The notes beneath the pieces were generated by a model, which had not been told where the DNA came from, did no database searches, and saw only the letters and a list, made by a program, of their open reading frames with translations. The position numbers and the translations under genes were made by a program. Below are positions 1 to 10,188 of a stretch of DNA of 64,000 nt, piece after piece (the first letter of the stretch is position 1; each line of letters begins with the position of its first letter). The stretch is from Anaeramoeba flamelloides (Eukaryota > Metamonada > Anaeramoebidae): positions 9,119,001 to 9,183,000 of the forward strand of contig JANTQA010000070.1 in assembly GCA_027625915.1 (NCBI GenBank), in the 5' to 3' direction.

Positions 1-190
1 GTATTTTTGAAAAGGGGGGTACATTCGGATTTTCAAGAGTTTAAAAGCTATCCTATTTTTATTAAATAAAATTATGATAACTTTGAAAAAATAATTTATA
101 AAAGAAGTATAACTGAAATCCAATATATAGTTTAGGCTAACTTTAATTTTCGATATTTAAATTATCCTTGTAGTGAAGTACAAATTGAAA
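1..190. repeat. Dispersed repeat, right part; inverted copy at 54.84-55.03 kb
   Basis: The first 190 bases reappear, reverse-complemented and moderately diverged, at about 54840-55027. Matching landmarks include the GGATAGC..TTTAAACT stretch, the TTGGATTTCAGTTATACT stretch and the terminal CACTACAAGG. The copy here ends near the CCTTGTAGTG at 164-175 and continues off the left edge of the window. No coding capacity is visible. The family and full length are unknown. Confidence 0.6.
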
Positions 191-1440
191 AAAATCAAAA
201 TTTTAAATATAGGATATCTGGACGAATTATTCATTTTTATAACCTCCAATTTATCTTAAAAATTGATTTTTTAAGTTTAGAGCTCTTTATCTCCTCTAGT
301 TTAGAAGTTATTCTCAATTTTCGATTTTTTATCAAAAAAAAATCTTTTTTTGAAATTTTGAATTTTTCATTTTTAAAAAAGGTACATTTTAACACAAAAA
401 TAATTTTTTTTTGGTATTTTAAAGATCATCTTACTAGGGTCTTTTTTCATCAAAAATGTGATTTTGGTGAAAACAATTGAAAAAATTAAGGTTTTAAAAA
501 AAAAACTTTTTTTGAAATTTTTTTTACTACTCTTTTGATTTTCCCATTTTTGATTTACTCAAATTTTATATTTATAATATATTTTAAACTACAATAGTTA
601 TAATTTTTTTTAGATTAAAAAAAAATTTTTTTTATTTTTTTTTCACTTTTATCAAAGTTAATTATAAAAATACATAAGTTACTGTGAATATTAGTTGATA
701 AAATGAAATATAAAAATCTATTTGATATAGACAATTTTTTTTTTTCAAAATTTTTTTATTTTTATTATTTTTGTGAAGTTTTTAAATTTAAACTTTATGA
801 GGTTTAGAGGTTTTGAAAATATTTAGTATTTAAAATGGGTTTTTTTGACTTTTTTCAAAATTGAAAATTTTAAAAAATGTACTTAAAAAATTTTTTTCAA
901 AATATTTTTTAAAGTACTAAAAATTGGTAACTTTGAAAGAAAAAAGTTTTTTTAAAACATCTCAAAAAAATGATTTTTATTTTTATTTTAACTGAAAAAA
1001 CAATGTTTAAAAAAAAATTTTTTTTTTTAATCGGAAAACTCTAGTAAATTTTTATTTTTTTCTAATTTATCATAAAAAAAGTCACATTACCGATATTTTG
1101 AAAAAAAAAATTATTATACCTCATCTTATTTTATCTAAATATTCATTTTTTCAAATTTTTGATAGTGTAATCACTAGAAAAATATTAAAAAAAATGATAA
1201 AAAATTAAAAACAAATTTTTACTAGAGTTTCCTATTAAAATGATTTTTTTCAAAAAAAATTTTTTTAAATTACTTTTTTTCAATTCAATTTTAAATTTTA
1301 TAATTTTTTAACAATGAAAAAAAAACAAAATTTTTTAATCGTAAAAAACTTAGGGTTTTTTTTTTCAAAAAAAAAATATAAATTAGAAAAATTACTCAAT
1401 TAAAAATTCAATTTCATTATCTTCATATTTTTTATAATTT
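191..1440. other. AT-rich noncoding stretch, no gene seen
   Basis: Homopolymer-rich DNA made of alternating A and T runs with stops in all frames. No gene, RNA or clear repeat boundary was recognised. Confidence 0.6.
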
Positions 1441-1457
1441 TAAAATATCCAATAATT

Positions 1458-1535
1458 ACACATTAACTCAGCGGTAGAGTACCGAGATCTCAAAATTTGA
1501 AAAGTGTGTAGCCGGAGTATGATTCCTGATAAGAT
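1458..1535 (+). other. tRNA-like sequence with degenerate A and B boxes
   Basis: A box-A-like stretch (TAACTCAGCGGTAGAGT, 1464-1480) forms a 4-bp D-type stem (ACTC/GAGT). A box-B-like stretch (GAGTATGATTCCT, about 1515-1527) lies about 35 bases downstream, and its flanks can pair at four of five positions as a T stem. I could not make a good acceptor stem or anticodon stem. It is more likely a tRNA relic or the head of a tRNA-derived SINE than a working tRNA. Confidence 0.25.
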
Positions 1536-1870
1536 AAATTAAATTAATAGTTTTTTTTTATTTTTTTTTAAATTTTTTATTTATAATTTGATCAATTAAA
1601 GTGTACATGTTTGCTACCTGAATTTACCTTTAAATCTTTTCAAAATTTTTTTTTTCAAAAATTCAAATCCTCTTAAGGTACCAAAATTCGGATAAATGCT
1701 GGTAACTAAGTAGTTTTTTCTGTATGGGGAGTAGAAGATTTTAAATTATTTATATATACTAATATCTACAATTAAAAAAAAAACTTTAAAATTCATTTTA
1801 ATCTATGGAGGTCACTACATAAACAATATAAAAACAATTTCAATTTTTCATTTTTTTTGGGGTCTTATAT

Positions 1871-1957
1871 TTTTCGAGTTATTGTCCAAAATAGTTGTGA
1901 AAAATCACAATTAAAAAATTTGTAGATAAAAATCGATTTTGAGCAATATCTCGAAAA
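1871..1957. repeat. Short inverted repeat (hairpin)
   Basis: TTTTCGAGTTATTG at 1871-1884 faces CAATATCTCGAAAA at 1944-1957, with 13 of 14 positions pairing around a loop of about 60 bases. It is possibly the core of a small foldback element. No other copy was found in the window. Confidence 0.4.
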
Positions 1958-2053
1958 CTAGACGTCATAGAGACTTCTAAACACCAAAAATCGAAATTTA
2001 AGAAAATTTTGAATTTGTTGAGCAATAAAAAAAATTTGATCCCAATTTTATAT

Positions 2054-2255
2054 TTACTCTAGTGTTTCACTTTTAAGGCACAAACTTTCAACGAAATTTA
2101 AGGAACAAAAAAAATCTCAAATTAAAGCACGAAATTCATATTCTAGTAAAATAAATTGTAAAAAAAAAAAAGTCAAACTTTGTGCCTTAATTTGAGAATT
2201 TTTTGTGCCTTAAATTTCGTTGAAAGTTTGTGCCTTAAAAGTGAAACTAACTGTA
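2054..2255. mobile_element. Mariner-type MITE, copy 1
   Basis: An element of about 200 bp with long inverted arms. TTTCACTTTTAAGGCACAAA lies near the left end and its reverse complement near the right end, followed by CTGTA. The arms extend about 70 bp each (AAGGCAC/GTGCCTT landmarks repeat inside). Terminal TA and CAGT-like ends, clearer in the 15.45 kb copy, suggest mobilisation by a Tc1/mariner transposase. It has no coding sequence. Its left terminus is more degenerate than its right. Confidence 0.7.
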
Positions 2256-2606
2256 TTAATTTTCTTTTTTTTTATACTTTTCTTTTTTTTTTGTGATCGA
2301 TCATAAAATTTTCTTTTTAAAAAGGATTTAATAACATTAAAATAAATTTTTGTTAAAAAAATTTAAATGATTTCTTTTTTATTAACAGGCTAAAAATAAA
2401 AATATACAATAAATTATTGTTTCGGTTATTTTAATTATTTTTGTATGTTATTTATTGTTTTTTGATTTCAAGGATGAAGGGTTTTTGGGATATACTAAAA
2501 GAGTAAAAAAATACTTAATAAATACAAATTTTGGAAAAATCTTTATAATGGGAGGTCCGAACATATGGGATTTATCTTTTTTATTTTTCATATAAACAAA
2601 AATTAT

Positions 2607-3166
2607 ATATAAACTCTTTTTCAGTCAAAGGGACCCAGTTTTATTGAAGAAATGGAAGGCATTCTATGAGTTTAATTCATTACTCTTATCAAACTAAAAT
2701 TTTTAATTTTTAGATCAAAATCATTTTTTCTCATTTTGTAAAATTTTGTTTTTTTTTGTTTTTTGCTTTTTGCTTTTTTTTTTTTTTTTATTTTTTTTTT
2801 TAAAATTTACTTTGAAAAAACATGTTTGAAAAACGAAATAAACATTAAGAAAAGTTAATCTTTGTATGTTCTTTTAAAATCAATACATTTACAAGTAAAA
2901 AATCATATTATCAACGATTTTAATTTTTTAAAGAAATTGAGAATTTTGCACGAGACGTTCCAATGAATGGGACCCAAAAAATTTTTTAACATTTTTTTTT
3001 TTTTGAAATTAATGGTTTGTTCAGGGGTTTCTTTTATACTTATGGACTCTTATATGAAGTTTATTATTTCTCGTATTTATAAACAATCTAAGTTTGGTTG
3101 ATTCTTAAAAATAAAGTGACTTTTTCATTTTTGGCTGGGCCCCTTTGAGTGAAATGGAGTTTATAT
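2607..3166. mobile_element. MITE-like element A (AAACT..TTTCAGTCAAAGGG ends)
   Basis: The left end TATATAAACTCTTTTTCAGT..CAAAGGGACCCAG (2607-2637) is the imperfect inverse of the right end CTGGGCCCCTTTGAGTGAAA..GGAGTTTATATA (3135-3166), about 33 of 36 positions. The interior is about 500 bp and noncoding, containing T-rich tracts. Related termini are found on the elements at 39633-40336 and 40337-40907. The (TA)n tract that follows may have grown from the TA target site. Confidence 0.65.
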
Positions 3167-3186
3167 ATATATATATATATATATAT
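3161..3186. repeat. (TA)n microsatellite
   Basis: An uninterrupted TA dinucleotide run between element A and the GC-rich hairpin. Confidence 0.9.
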
Positions 3187-3260
3187 CAGTGAAACGATTT
3201 TTACGCGTCGCTCAGGCGTGTGAAAACGCGTTTCATTACATCAACGAAATCGTCATACCT

Positions 3261-3268
<8 letters not shown>
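3182..3268. other. GC-rich nested hairpin between two (TA)n tracts
   Basis: An 87-base island is much richer in G and C than its surroundings and folds into nested stems: TATATCA 3182-3188 with TGATATA 3262-3268, ACGATTT 3194-3200 with AAATCGT 3247-3253, ACGCGT 3203-3208 with ACGCGT 3226-3231, and CGC 3209-3211 with GCG 3216-3218 around a TCAG loop. It has (TA)n on both sides. It could be a structured noncoding RNA, a protein-binding palindrome or a small foldback element. No other copy was found in the window. Confidence 0.45.

Positions 3269-3294
<26 letters not shown>
3263..3294. repeat. (TA)n microsatellite
   Basis: A TA dinucleotide run directly after the GC-rich hairpin. Confidence 0.9.
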
Positions 3295-3296
<2 letters not shown>

Positions 3297-3901
3297 AATC
3301 AACATTTCTGAGAAAAAGATAGAGTCGAATTCTCAATATAAAACAGTAAATGATGAATACAAAATTAGACTTAAAATCAAAATAAGAACTAGTTTGTAAA
3401 ATTAAACGAGTATTTACCTTATTTTTTTAACGATTTCTTAAGTTTAAAATCTATTTTTTTAATCTTTAAATATATATTTTTAAAGGTATAAAAAATATAA
3501 TCATTTTTTTGCTGTGGTAAAATTTACTGAAATTCAACTAAAAATTTCAGTATAAATTGTTTCAATGGAAAGAATAAATAAGTTAAATTTAAACAATAAT
3601 TCTGAAGAGTAAATTAATTAAGGGGTATGGGTATTATTTGAAATTTCAATTTCACATTGCAATTTTTTTCAAATTTAATAGTAAAAAATTTGAATTATTT
3701 TTAATGGTATTTAAGAGGATATTTTAATAGATTCTAAGGGTCGAGTCATTACGGTGAAATTTTTTTTTTCTGAAAATGAAAATAAGATTTTGCATTTTTT
3801 TTGAGTATCTAACATCAATTAAAAACTAATCAATATATGAAGTATAATCGATCTCAAAAAATCAACAATAAATAATAAATAGATTTTTAGAGAAAAACTC
3901 C

Positions 3902-3987
3902 AAAGAGTGACACTTAATTTACAATAAGAATGGTTTTGAATTATCAATTTGGAAAACAAATATTTTAGTTTTGAAGTGTCACTCTTT
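3902..3987. repeat. Small perfect inverted repeat
   Basis: AAAGAGTGACACTT (3902-3915) pairs perfectly with AAGTGTCACTCTTT (3974-3987), separated by 58 bases. It resembles the ends of a very short foldback element. No other copy was found in the window. Confidence 0.5.
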
Positions 3988-5354
3988 TGTGCTTTTTGAA
4001 ATCTCGAAAATTTTTGAAATTTCTTTGATTTTTATATTTTCATAATTCAATAAGTTATTTTTATCTTTAGAATAGAACAAAATCCTGACTCTGACAAATA
4101 TCAATGATTATAAAGCAACTACAAATTAAATTAAATTGTTTTTCTACCAAAAGAAAATAAAATTGATGAAATTTGAAGAAATTGTAAAATTTGGAAATAA
4201 ACAATAAGAAAAGATTTTTTTTTTTTGTAATTTGATTTTTTTTTCATTGACAATTCTTTTCATTTTGTTTTTTGAATTTTTTGTTATTTAGAGATCCAAA
4301 GAATTTTTTTTTATTATTTAACTTTATATTTATTCAAAGAAGTGGAATCTCTCAATTTGATTTTTTGTGTAAAGTATTTCCGTGAAAACAAAGTCAGAAA
4401 ACCTTATGTGACTTATTCATTAATGAAATCATCAACAACCCATCTTAAAAATAATAAAGTACTTTTTTTCTGCTTGATATACATTTAATACTTTTTTTAA
4501 TACCATAAATAACTAGGTGGTTCAAAAAATGCTTAAGCCCAGACTAATAGAAAAAAACTTCCTTACTACATTACACTTTATCAAAAGTATAATTCTAGAT
4601 ATTCCTTTTTCTTCTCTTACATACTTTATTGTATTATTTCATTCTACTTTTCATCAATCTTAATATTTTTATCATGAAAGGATGTATATTTTATTAACCA
4701 GAAAAGTTTGAAAAATCTAAACTTTCAAATACCTTTTTGATTGGTCTTCAATTAAAACAAACCTGAATTTTTTAGTTCTCACAAACAAGTTAAGTACACA
4801 AGTCTGAAAAGAATTATGGTGAACTAACATTGAAGATATTAAATCAACTTTATATTTTAACACATATAATCAGAGATAATTTGTTGAAAAATTTATTTTT
4901 CCTGAACAATACATACGGGTGATTACCAAACTATCTAAAAAAATAAAATAAAGTAAAAAAAATAAATCAGACACTTATAAAACGACAAAATTAAAAAGGG
5001 GTGTTATTGTATTAATTTCAAAAACAATATAAAAAATATATTCTTCAAAAAAAATTATTTTTTTTTATTTTGCTCTTTAAAATTTTTTCTTTCTAAAAAA
5101 TCCTTTTTGATCCTTTGTTCTTTCCAAAAAATATTCAACCAAAATTCCTGCCTTTAAAAAATCTTGCACCCCTTGTCTATTTTTAAAAAGAAACTAAAAA
5201 AAAATAGACCAACAAAAAAATTCAACCTCTTTTTTATGAAACAAATAAATTAACTGAATTTTGAGTTCTAAAACCAAAATAGTCATTAACAAAAAATATT
5301 TTATTGATGTGTAAACCAAAACAAAAGATGAGCAGTATTTTTCAAAACACTTCC

Positions 5355-5477
5355 AAAAATCTCATGACTTTTCTCGAGATATCAGTATTTTCAAACACTT
5401 TGAGACAATTTTAAAAAGCTTTTAAATCGGAAATTTGTTGCAAAAGTGATAATCTTTACAAGAGTCATGAGATTTTT
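5355..5477. repeat. Inverted repeat 100 bp upstream of TOP3A
   Basis: AAAAATCTCATGACT (5355-5369) and AGTCATGAGATTTTT (5463-5477) are a perfect 15-bp inverted pair around 93 bases. The right arm ends 99 bases before the TOP3A start codon. It may be a regulatory palindrome or the remains of a small foldback element. Confidence 0.5.
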
Positions 5478-5576
5478 AGTATTGAACAATTCAACCAAAT
5501 TATCATTTTTTACTTTTACTTTTTTGAGCAATTTTTCAACAACAAATCCAACCCACTTCAAAATATATCATTGTGA

Positions 5577-8348
5577 ATGCTAAGGATCTTAAACGTTGCA
5601 GAAAAGCCATCTGTTGCCTCTCAAATAGCACAAACTCTGAGTCGAAGCAAGCCACAACACCGAAGAGGCAAATCGAAATACAACCCAATTTGGGAATTTG
5701 ATCACTATTTCAACAATCAAAAATGTCGGATGGTTGTAACGTCTGTCTCTGGCCATTTGATGAAGCTTGATTTTCCGCAGCAGTACCAGTCATGGAATAT
5801 GATCGATCCGTTGGAATTATTTGAGGCGCCCGTTGAGAGGTTTGTTGATGAAAAATCTTCCGAGATTGCCAAGACAATCGAGATTGAGGCAAAGAAGGCA
5901 AGGTGTGTGGTCCTGTGGCTGGATTGCGATCGTGAAGGAGAGAACATCTCCTTTGAAGTTTTGGAGCATTGCCAAAAGTTCAACAATCGGATCCAATATA
6001 AGCGCGCAATTTTCAATGCGCTAACAAGGCAGGATCTCACACGTGCATGGGAAAGGCTTGGGATCCCAAACGAGCTGGAGTCGATTTCTGTTGACGTTCG
6101 GCGCGAATTGGACCTGAGAACAGGCGCGGTTTTCACTCGTTTCCAGTCCAAGCTGCTCCAAAACATGTTTTTGGGCTTTGGGGAAAAGCAAGTAATTAGC
6201 TATGGTTCGTGCCAATTCCCTACGCTTGGGTTTGTCGTTGATCGGTACAACCGAAGAAAGAACTTTGTGCAGGAAAAGTATTATTTTATCGAGGTCTCAA
6301 TCAAAAACCAAACACAAAGCCAAGACGAAGGCCAAGACCAAGATCAGAATAGCAATTACCAAAGGAGCAGCTATAATCAAGGAAGGAACAACAACAATAA
6401 AAAATTAATCAAATTTGATTGGCAAAGAAGAAGGTTATTTGACAAATTCTGTGTTGCTGTTCTATATGAAATGTGTGTCAAAAGCCCACAGGCAACAGTC
6501 TTGTCTATTTTCAAAAAGCCAGAGAAGAAATACAGACCATACCCCCTAAACACCGTGGAATTACAAAGGCGGTGCTCCAAGAGATTACGTTTAAATGCCA
6601 CAATGATAATGAACATTGCTGAATCGCTGTACCAAAAGGGGTATATTAGTTATCCAAGAACCGAAACAAATTCGTTTCCAAAGACAATAAATGTCAAAAG
6701 CCTGATCTCCGTTCAGCAGAATGATCAGCGCTTTTCAAACTATGTCAACAAATTATTGAATGGAAACAAATTCTGTCCGCCCAAGCACGGTAGGTTCTCC
6801 GACAACTCACATCCACCAATTTACCCCGTTAAGCCTGGAAATAATCTTCAAGGGAACGATCTACGAGTTTACGAATTCATAGCAAGACACTTTTTAGCTT
6901 GTTGTTCACAGGACGCTATCGGCGATTCTACAGTTGTGACGATCGGCATTTCTGGCGAAAAGTTTACATTGAAGGGATTGATTATTCGGGAATACAACTT
7001 TTTGGAAATTTACAAATACGAACGATGGAGCGATATTACAATACCAAACTTTCACGAGGGACAGACATTTATTCCTGAATCCATCCTCTTCCAAGAAAGC
7101 GAAACCCAGCCACCAAATCTATTAACAGAACCCGAATTAATTAAATTAATGGACAAGGAAGGGATTGGAACAGATGCCACAATCGCTGATCATATCTCAA
7201 AGGTGCAATATCGGAAATATGTCGTTAAGGAAAGAAACCTTTATTTTAAGCCAACAGATTTGGGGTTGGCACTGGTGGAAAGCTACGATTCCTTAGGGTT
7301 TCAATTTTCCAAGCCAAATTTACGATCAAATTTAGAATTTGATCTCAAATTAATTATCAGTGGGCAAAAAAACAAAAATGATGTTTTACAGAATAATATC
7401 AAATTATACAAGGACGCCTTTTTAAAAACTATTAATAACCGGAATAAGTTTATTGCCAAATTAAGATTATATTTCCAAATAAACCCAAACCCGCCCATCC
7501 AAAGCACCAAGCAATTCCTTCAAATAATGACATGCCCAAAATGTGGACCACAAACGAAGGTCTTGCTAAGAACTACAAAAAACGGTAAAACCTATTGTGG
7601 CTGTAGAAATTATCCCAATTGTAAATTTTCTATTTGGCCAAAAGAAAATGTCTTTTCAGAGATCAAAATAACCACAGTAATTTGCCAATCTTGCTTACGT
7701 AACAACATAAAATCCTTTAAATGTGATTGTTCCTTTAATAATATCCCAATGATTTCACACCTTGAACCCTTCCCTTATCGCGCTTGCATTTATTGTGACC
7801 CTGAAATTGCAGAATTCGTTTCAATTAATATGGGTAACACCAACACTAATAATTCCAATTCACAAAATAGAAATTCCAATAGCCAGCAATATAACCAGAA
7901 TAGAAATACTAATAATTCGCAATATTCTAATAACACAAATAATAACTTTAACAATTATTCAAATCAAATAAATAGAAACCAAAATAATCAATTTAACAAT
8001 TTCAATAATAATAACCGCAATAATTATAATAATAATAATAATAATAACAATTATAATAACAGTAATAATAATTATGGTGGTAATAATAATTATAACAATA
8101 GAAATAATTATAACAATAATAATAATAATAACAATTATAATAACAGTGGTAGTAATTATAATAATAACAATAACGGGAGAGGCAGAGGTAGAGGCAGGGG
8201 TAGAGGTGGGAGTAGAGGTGGAGGAAATTCTAGAAAACGTTCAAAGCAAAAGAATAATAATTCAAATATGAAGCAATCAAGAGTTAGAAAATGTTCAGTT
8301 TGTAAGCAACCTGGACATGATAAACGAAATTGCCCAACTTTAAAATAA
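5577..8348 (+). CDS. TOP3A: DNA topoisomerase III alpha (type IA), single exon
   Basis: A 923-residue type IA topoisomerase that relaxes or decatenates DNA through a transient 5'-phosphotyrosine. The family acts with RecQ helicases and RMI1 on recombination intermediates. Seen: an N-terminal TOPRIM domain starting LRILNVAEKPSVA, with acidic metal site DCDREGE (residues 116-122), and SVDVRRELDLRTGAVFTR. The active-site Tyr is Y359 in ISYPRTET (human TOP3A uses Y362), with GIGTDATIADH further on. A Q/N-rich insert at about 244-277 interrupts the core. The C-terminus has a C4 zinc finger from C653, a second Cys cluster (about 703-745), about 110 Asn-rich residues, an RGRGRG/RGG box, and a CCHC knuckle (C906, C909, H914, C919). 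Metazoan TOP3A also carries C-terminal zinc fingers, but the RGG box and terminal knuckle are additions here. The first two thirds are visibly richer in G and C than the rest of the window. The start ATG precedes the conserved N-terminus directly. Confidence 0.96.
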   Translation: MLRILNVAEKPSVASQIAQTLSRSKPQHRRGKSKYNPIWEFDHYFNNQKCRMVVTSVSGHLMKLDFPQQYQSWNMIDPLELFEAPVERFVDEKSSEIAKTIEIEAKKARCVVLWLDCDREGENISFEVLEHCQKFNNRIQYKRAIFNALTRQDLTRAWERLGIPNELESISVDVRRELDLRTGAVFTRFQSKLLQNMFLGFGEKQVISYGSCQFPTLGFVVDRYNRRKNFVQEKYYFIEVSIKNQTQSQDEGQDQDQNSNYQRSSYNQGRNNNNKKLIKFDWQRRRLFDKFCVAVLYEMCVKSPQATVLSIFKKPEKKYRPYPLNTVELQRRCSKRLRLNATMIMNIAESLYQKGYISYPRTETNSFPKTINVKSLISVQQNDQRFSNYVNKLLNGNKFCPPKHGRFSDNSHPPIYPVKPGNNLQGNDLRVYEFIARHFLACCSQDAIGDSTVVTIGISGEKFTLKGLIIREYNFLEIYKYERWSDITIPNFHEGQTFIPESILFQESETQPPNLLTEPELIKLMDKEGIGTDATIADHISKVQYRKYVVKERNLYFKPTDLGLALVESYDSLGFQFSKPNLRSNLEFDLKLIISGQKNKNDVLQNNIKLYKDAFLKTINNRNKFIAKLRLYFQINPNPPIQSTKQFLQIMTCPKCGPQTKVLLRTTKNGKTYCGCRNYPNCKFSIWPKENVFSEIKITTVICQSCLRNNIKSFKCDCSFNNIPMISHLEPFPYRACIYCDPEIAEFVSINMGNTNTNNSNSQNRNSNSQQYNQNRNTNNSQYSNNTNNNFNNYSNQINRNQNNQFNNFNNNNRNNYNNNNNNNNYNNSNNNYGGNNNYNNRNNYNNNNNNNNYNNSGSNYNNNNNGRGRGRGRGRGGSRGGGNSRKRSKQKNNNSNMKQSRVRKCSVCKQPGHDKRNCPTLK

Positions 8349-10188
8349 TTACTTGATTTTTTTGATTTTTAATTATTTTTGGTTTATCTTTTTTTTTATG
8401 GAATAATAAAATCCATTATTAAAAAGATATTACGTAAATAAACACACGCGCACGAATATATATATATATATATATATAATGAATATATTAAAAGCACTGA
8501 ATATAATTTCAAATTAATATATTTTTTATGTTAAAAAATTATCATTGGAATTATAATAGATTCCAATTTTGTTTTTCTTTTTAAAATAACTTTGTTTTAA
8601 CAAACAAAATTTTGATAAAAAATAAATAATTTTCTTGATTTACAACTGTTATATTTGAGTGGTTTTTTTTTATAGATTGTTGAGAGGAAAATTCCTTAAG
8701 ATGAAAAAAATACCCAATAAAGATTATTTTTCGAAAGGTTTACAAAATTAAAAATTTTAAAATGCTAAACTGTACCAGCTTCCTAAATAAATATCCAATA
8801 AAATTCAAAAAAAAAAAAAAAAACTGTAAAATGTAACTTGATATTGAAACATTGAAATCAAAATATCATTCTATTTCTCTATTTGTAAAAATAACCAAAG
8901 TAAATTACTGTCAGAATCTTTAATTGTTTGGTTAAATTTATTAAATTTTGTGGTTTTTGGGAACTTTTTTTGATTAATTTTTTTGTTTTGATAAATGAAA
9001 TTTTGAATACAGAAATGTGTTTATGGAATGCTTGAAATTAATCAAAGAACGAAGCAATAAAACATATATTTTTGTTTTTTTGAAAGTTAATCTAAAAAAA
9101 AAATGAAAAAAAATACCCATTTTTCCAGGGATATTTATATTCGTTATTTTTTGTCATATTTTTTTCCTTAAAGATCCCCACATTAACCAAAAATAATTCA
9201 AGTGATTTGACTCATTGTTTTTAAAATGTAAAATATAATTTTTTTCAAAGCTTCAAGAATAAAAAAAAATTACTTAATAGATCTAAATTTTATTGAGAAA
9301 CTTTTTCTTAAACTTGTCTCAAATTCTCATTTTTTAAATCACCCAATACTTTAATTAATTTTATTGGCTGAGATTTGTAAATTGAAATATTAATTAACAA
9401 ATATATTAACCAAATAAAAAATTTGCTTTCTAAATCAAGAATTTCCAACATAAAACGAAAAATATGTTTACCCATTTTCAAGAATTAACTTAATTCTTAA
9501 ACCAAATAATAGGTTACTTTGTTTCGTTTTATATTGGAAACCTGCAAATTTTGGATTTCAAAAAATAGACCCAAATCAATAAATTGTTTAAATCGGGTTA
9601 ACTCATCCATTTCATAAGTCGAAACACAAATTACACAAAAATTTTTATTAGATCTTAACAAGATTTCAATTTATTTTCTCAAAAAATAAAACTCCCTTAA
9701 ATTAAAAATATAAAATCAAACTTGATACCTACTTTAGAACAGTAACATATTCCCAGGGTTTTTTCAGTTGACTAAACAATAATTACAAAACTAGTCTTAG
9801 TGTTTATTCAGTTTTTCTTTTGAATTGTTGACTAATTCATTGCATAAAAGAGTTATATTACTTGTATTTGTAGAACAAATAGGAAAAATATTCACTTCAT
9901 TTTCCATACTCAAATAGAGTTCACAAATTACGAACTACTTCTTTTAAAACTCTATTTATCAAAGAAAAAAGAGTAAAAATAAAGTCAAATATTAGAAAAT
10001 TAATTATTCAAAAACCATCTCAAAAAATTTCTAATCTATAAAGGAATGATCAGATTTGAGCAAATTTACTTAATTCTTACAAACAAAACGCAAATTTAAA
10101 AAAACAAAAGAAGAGCTGTTCCATTTTTCAGAGTCTTGATTTTTCAAAATAAGTACTAGTTTTCATTTTTTATCCTTATTTATTTTGT
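8349..10188. other. Intergenic region TOP3A-MOB1
   Basis: AT-rich and noncoding. An AATAAA-like stretch lies shortly after the TOP3A stop (about 8402-8408), and a (CA)n/(TA)n microsatellite lies at about 8443-8479. A short segment at about 9890-9950 (TTCACTTCATTTTCCATACT, then CAAATAGAG) resembles the terminus of the small nested element at 39863-40024. No gene seen. Confidence 0.5.

Larger units (their letters stand above)
3295..5576. other. Intergenic region upstream of TOP3A
   Basis: Apart from the two small inverted repeats listed separately (3902-3987 and 5355-5477), this AT-rich stretch shows no gene. The last 40 bases before the topoisomerase ATG are rich in CAACAA/CCAACC, which is typical of a leader. 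Confidence 0.5.
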
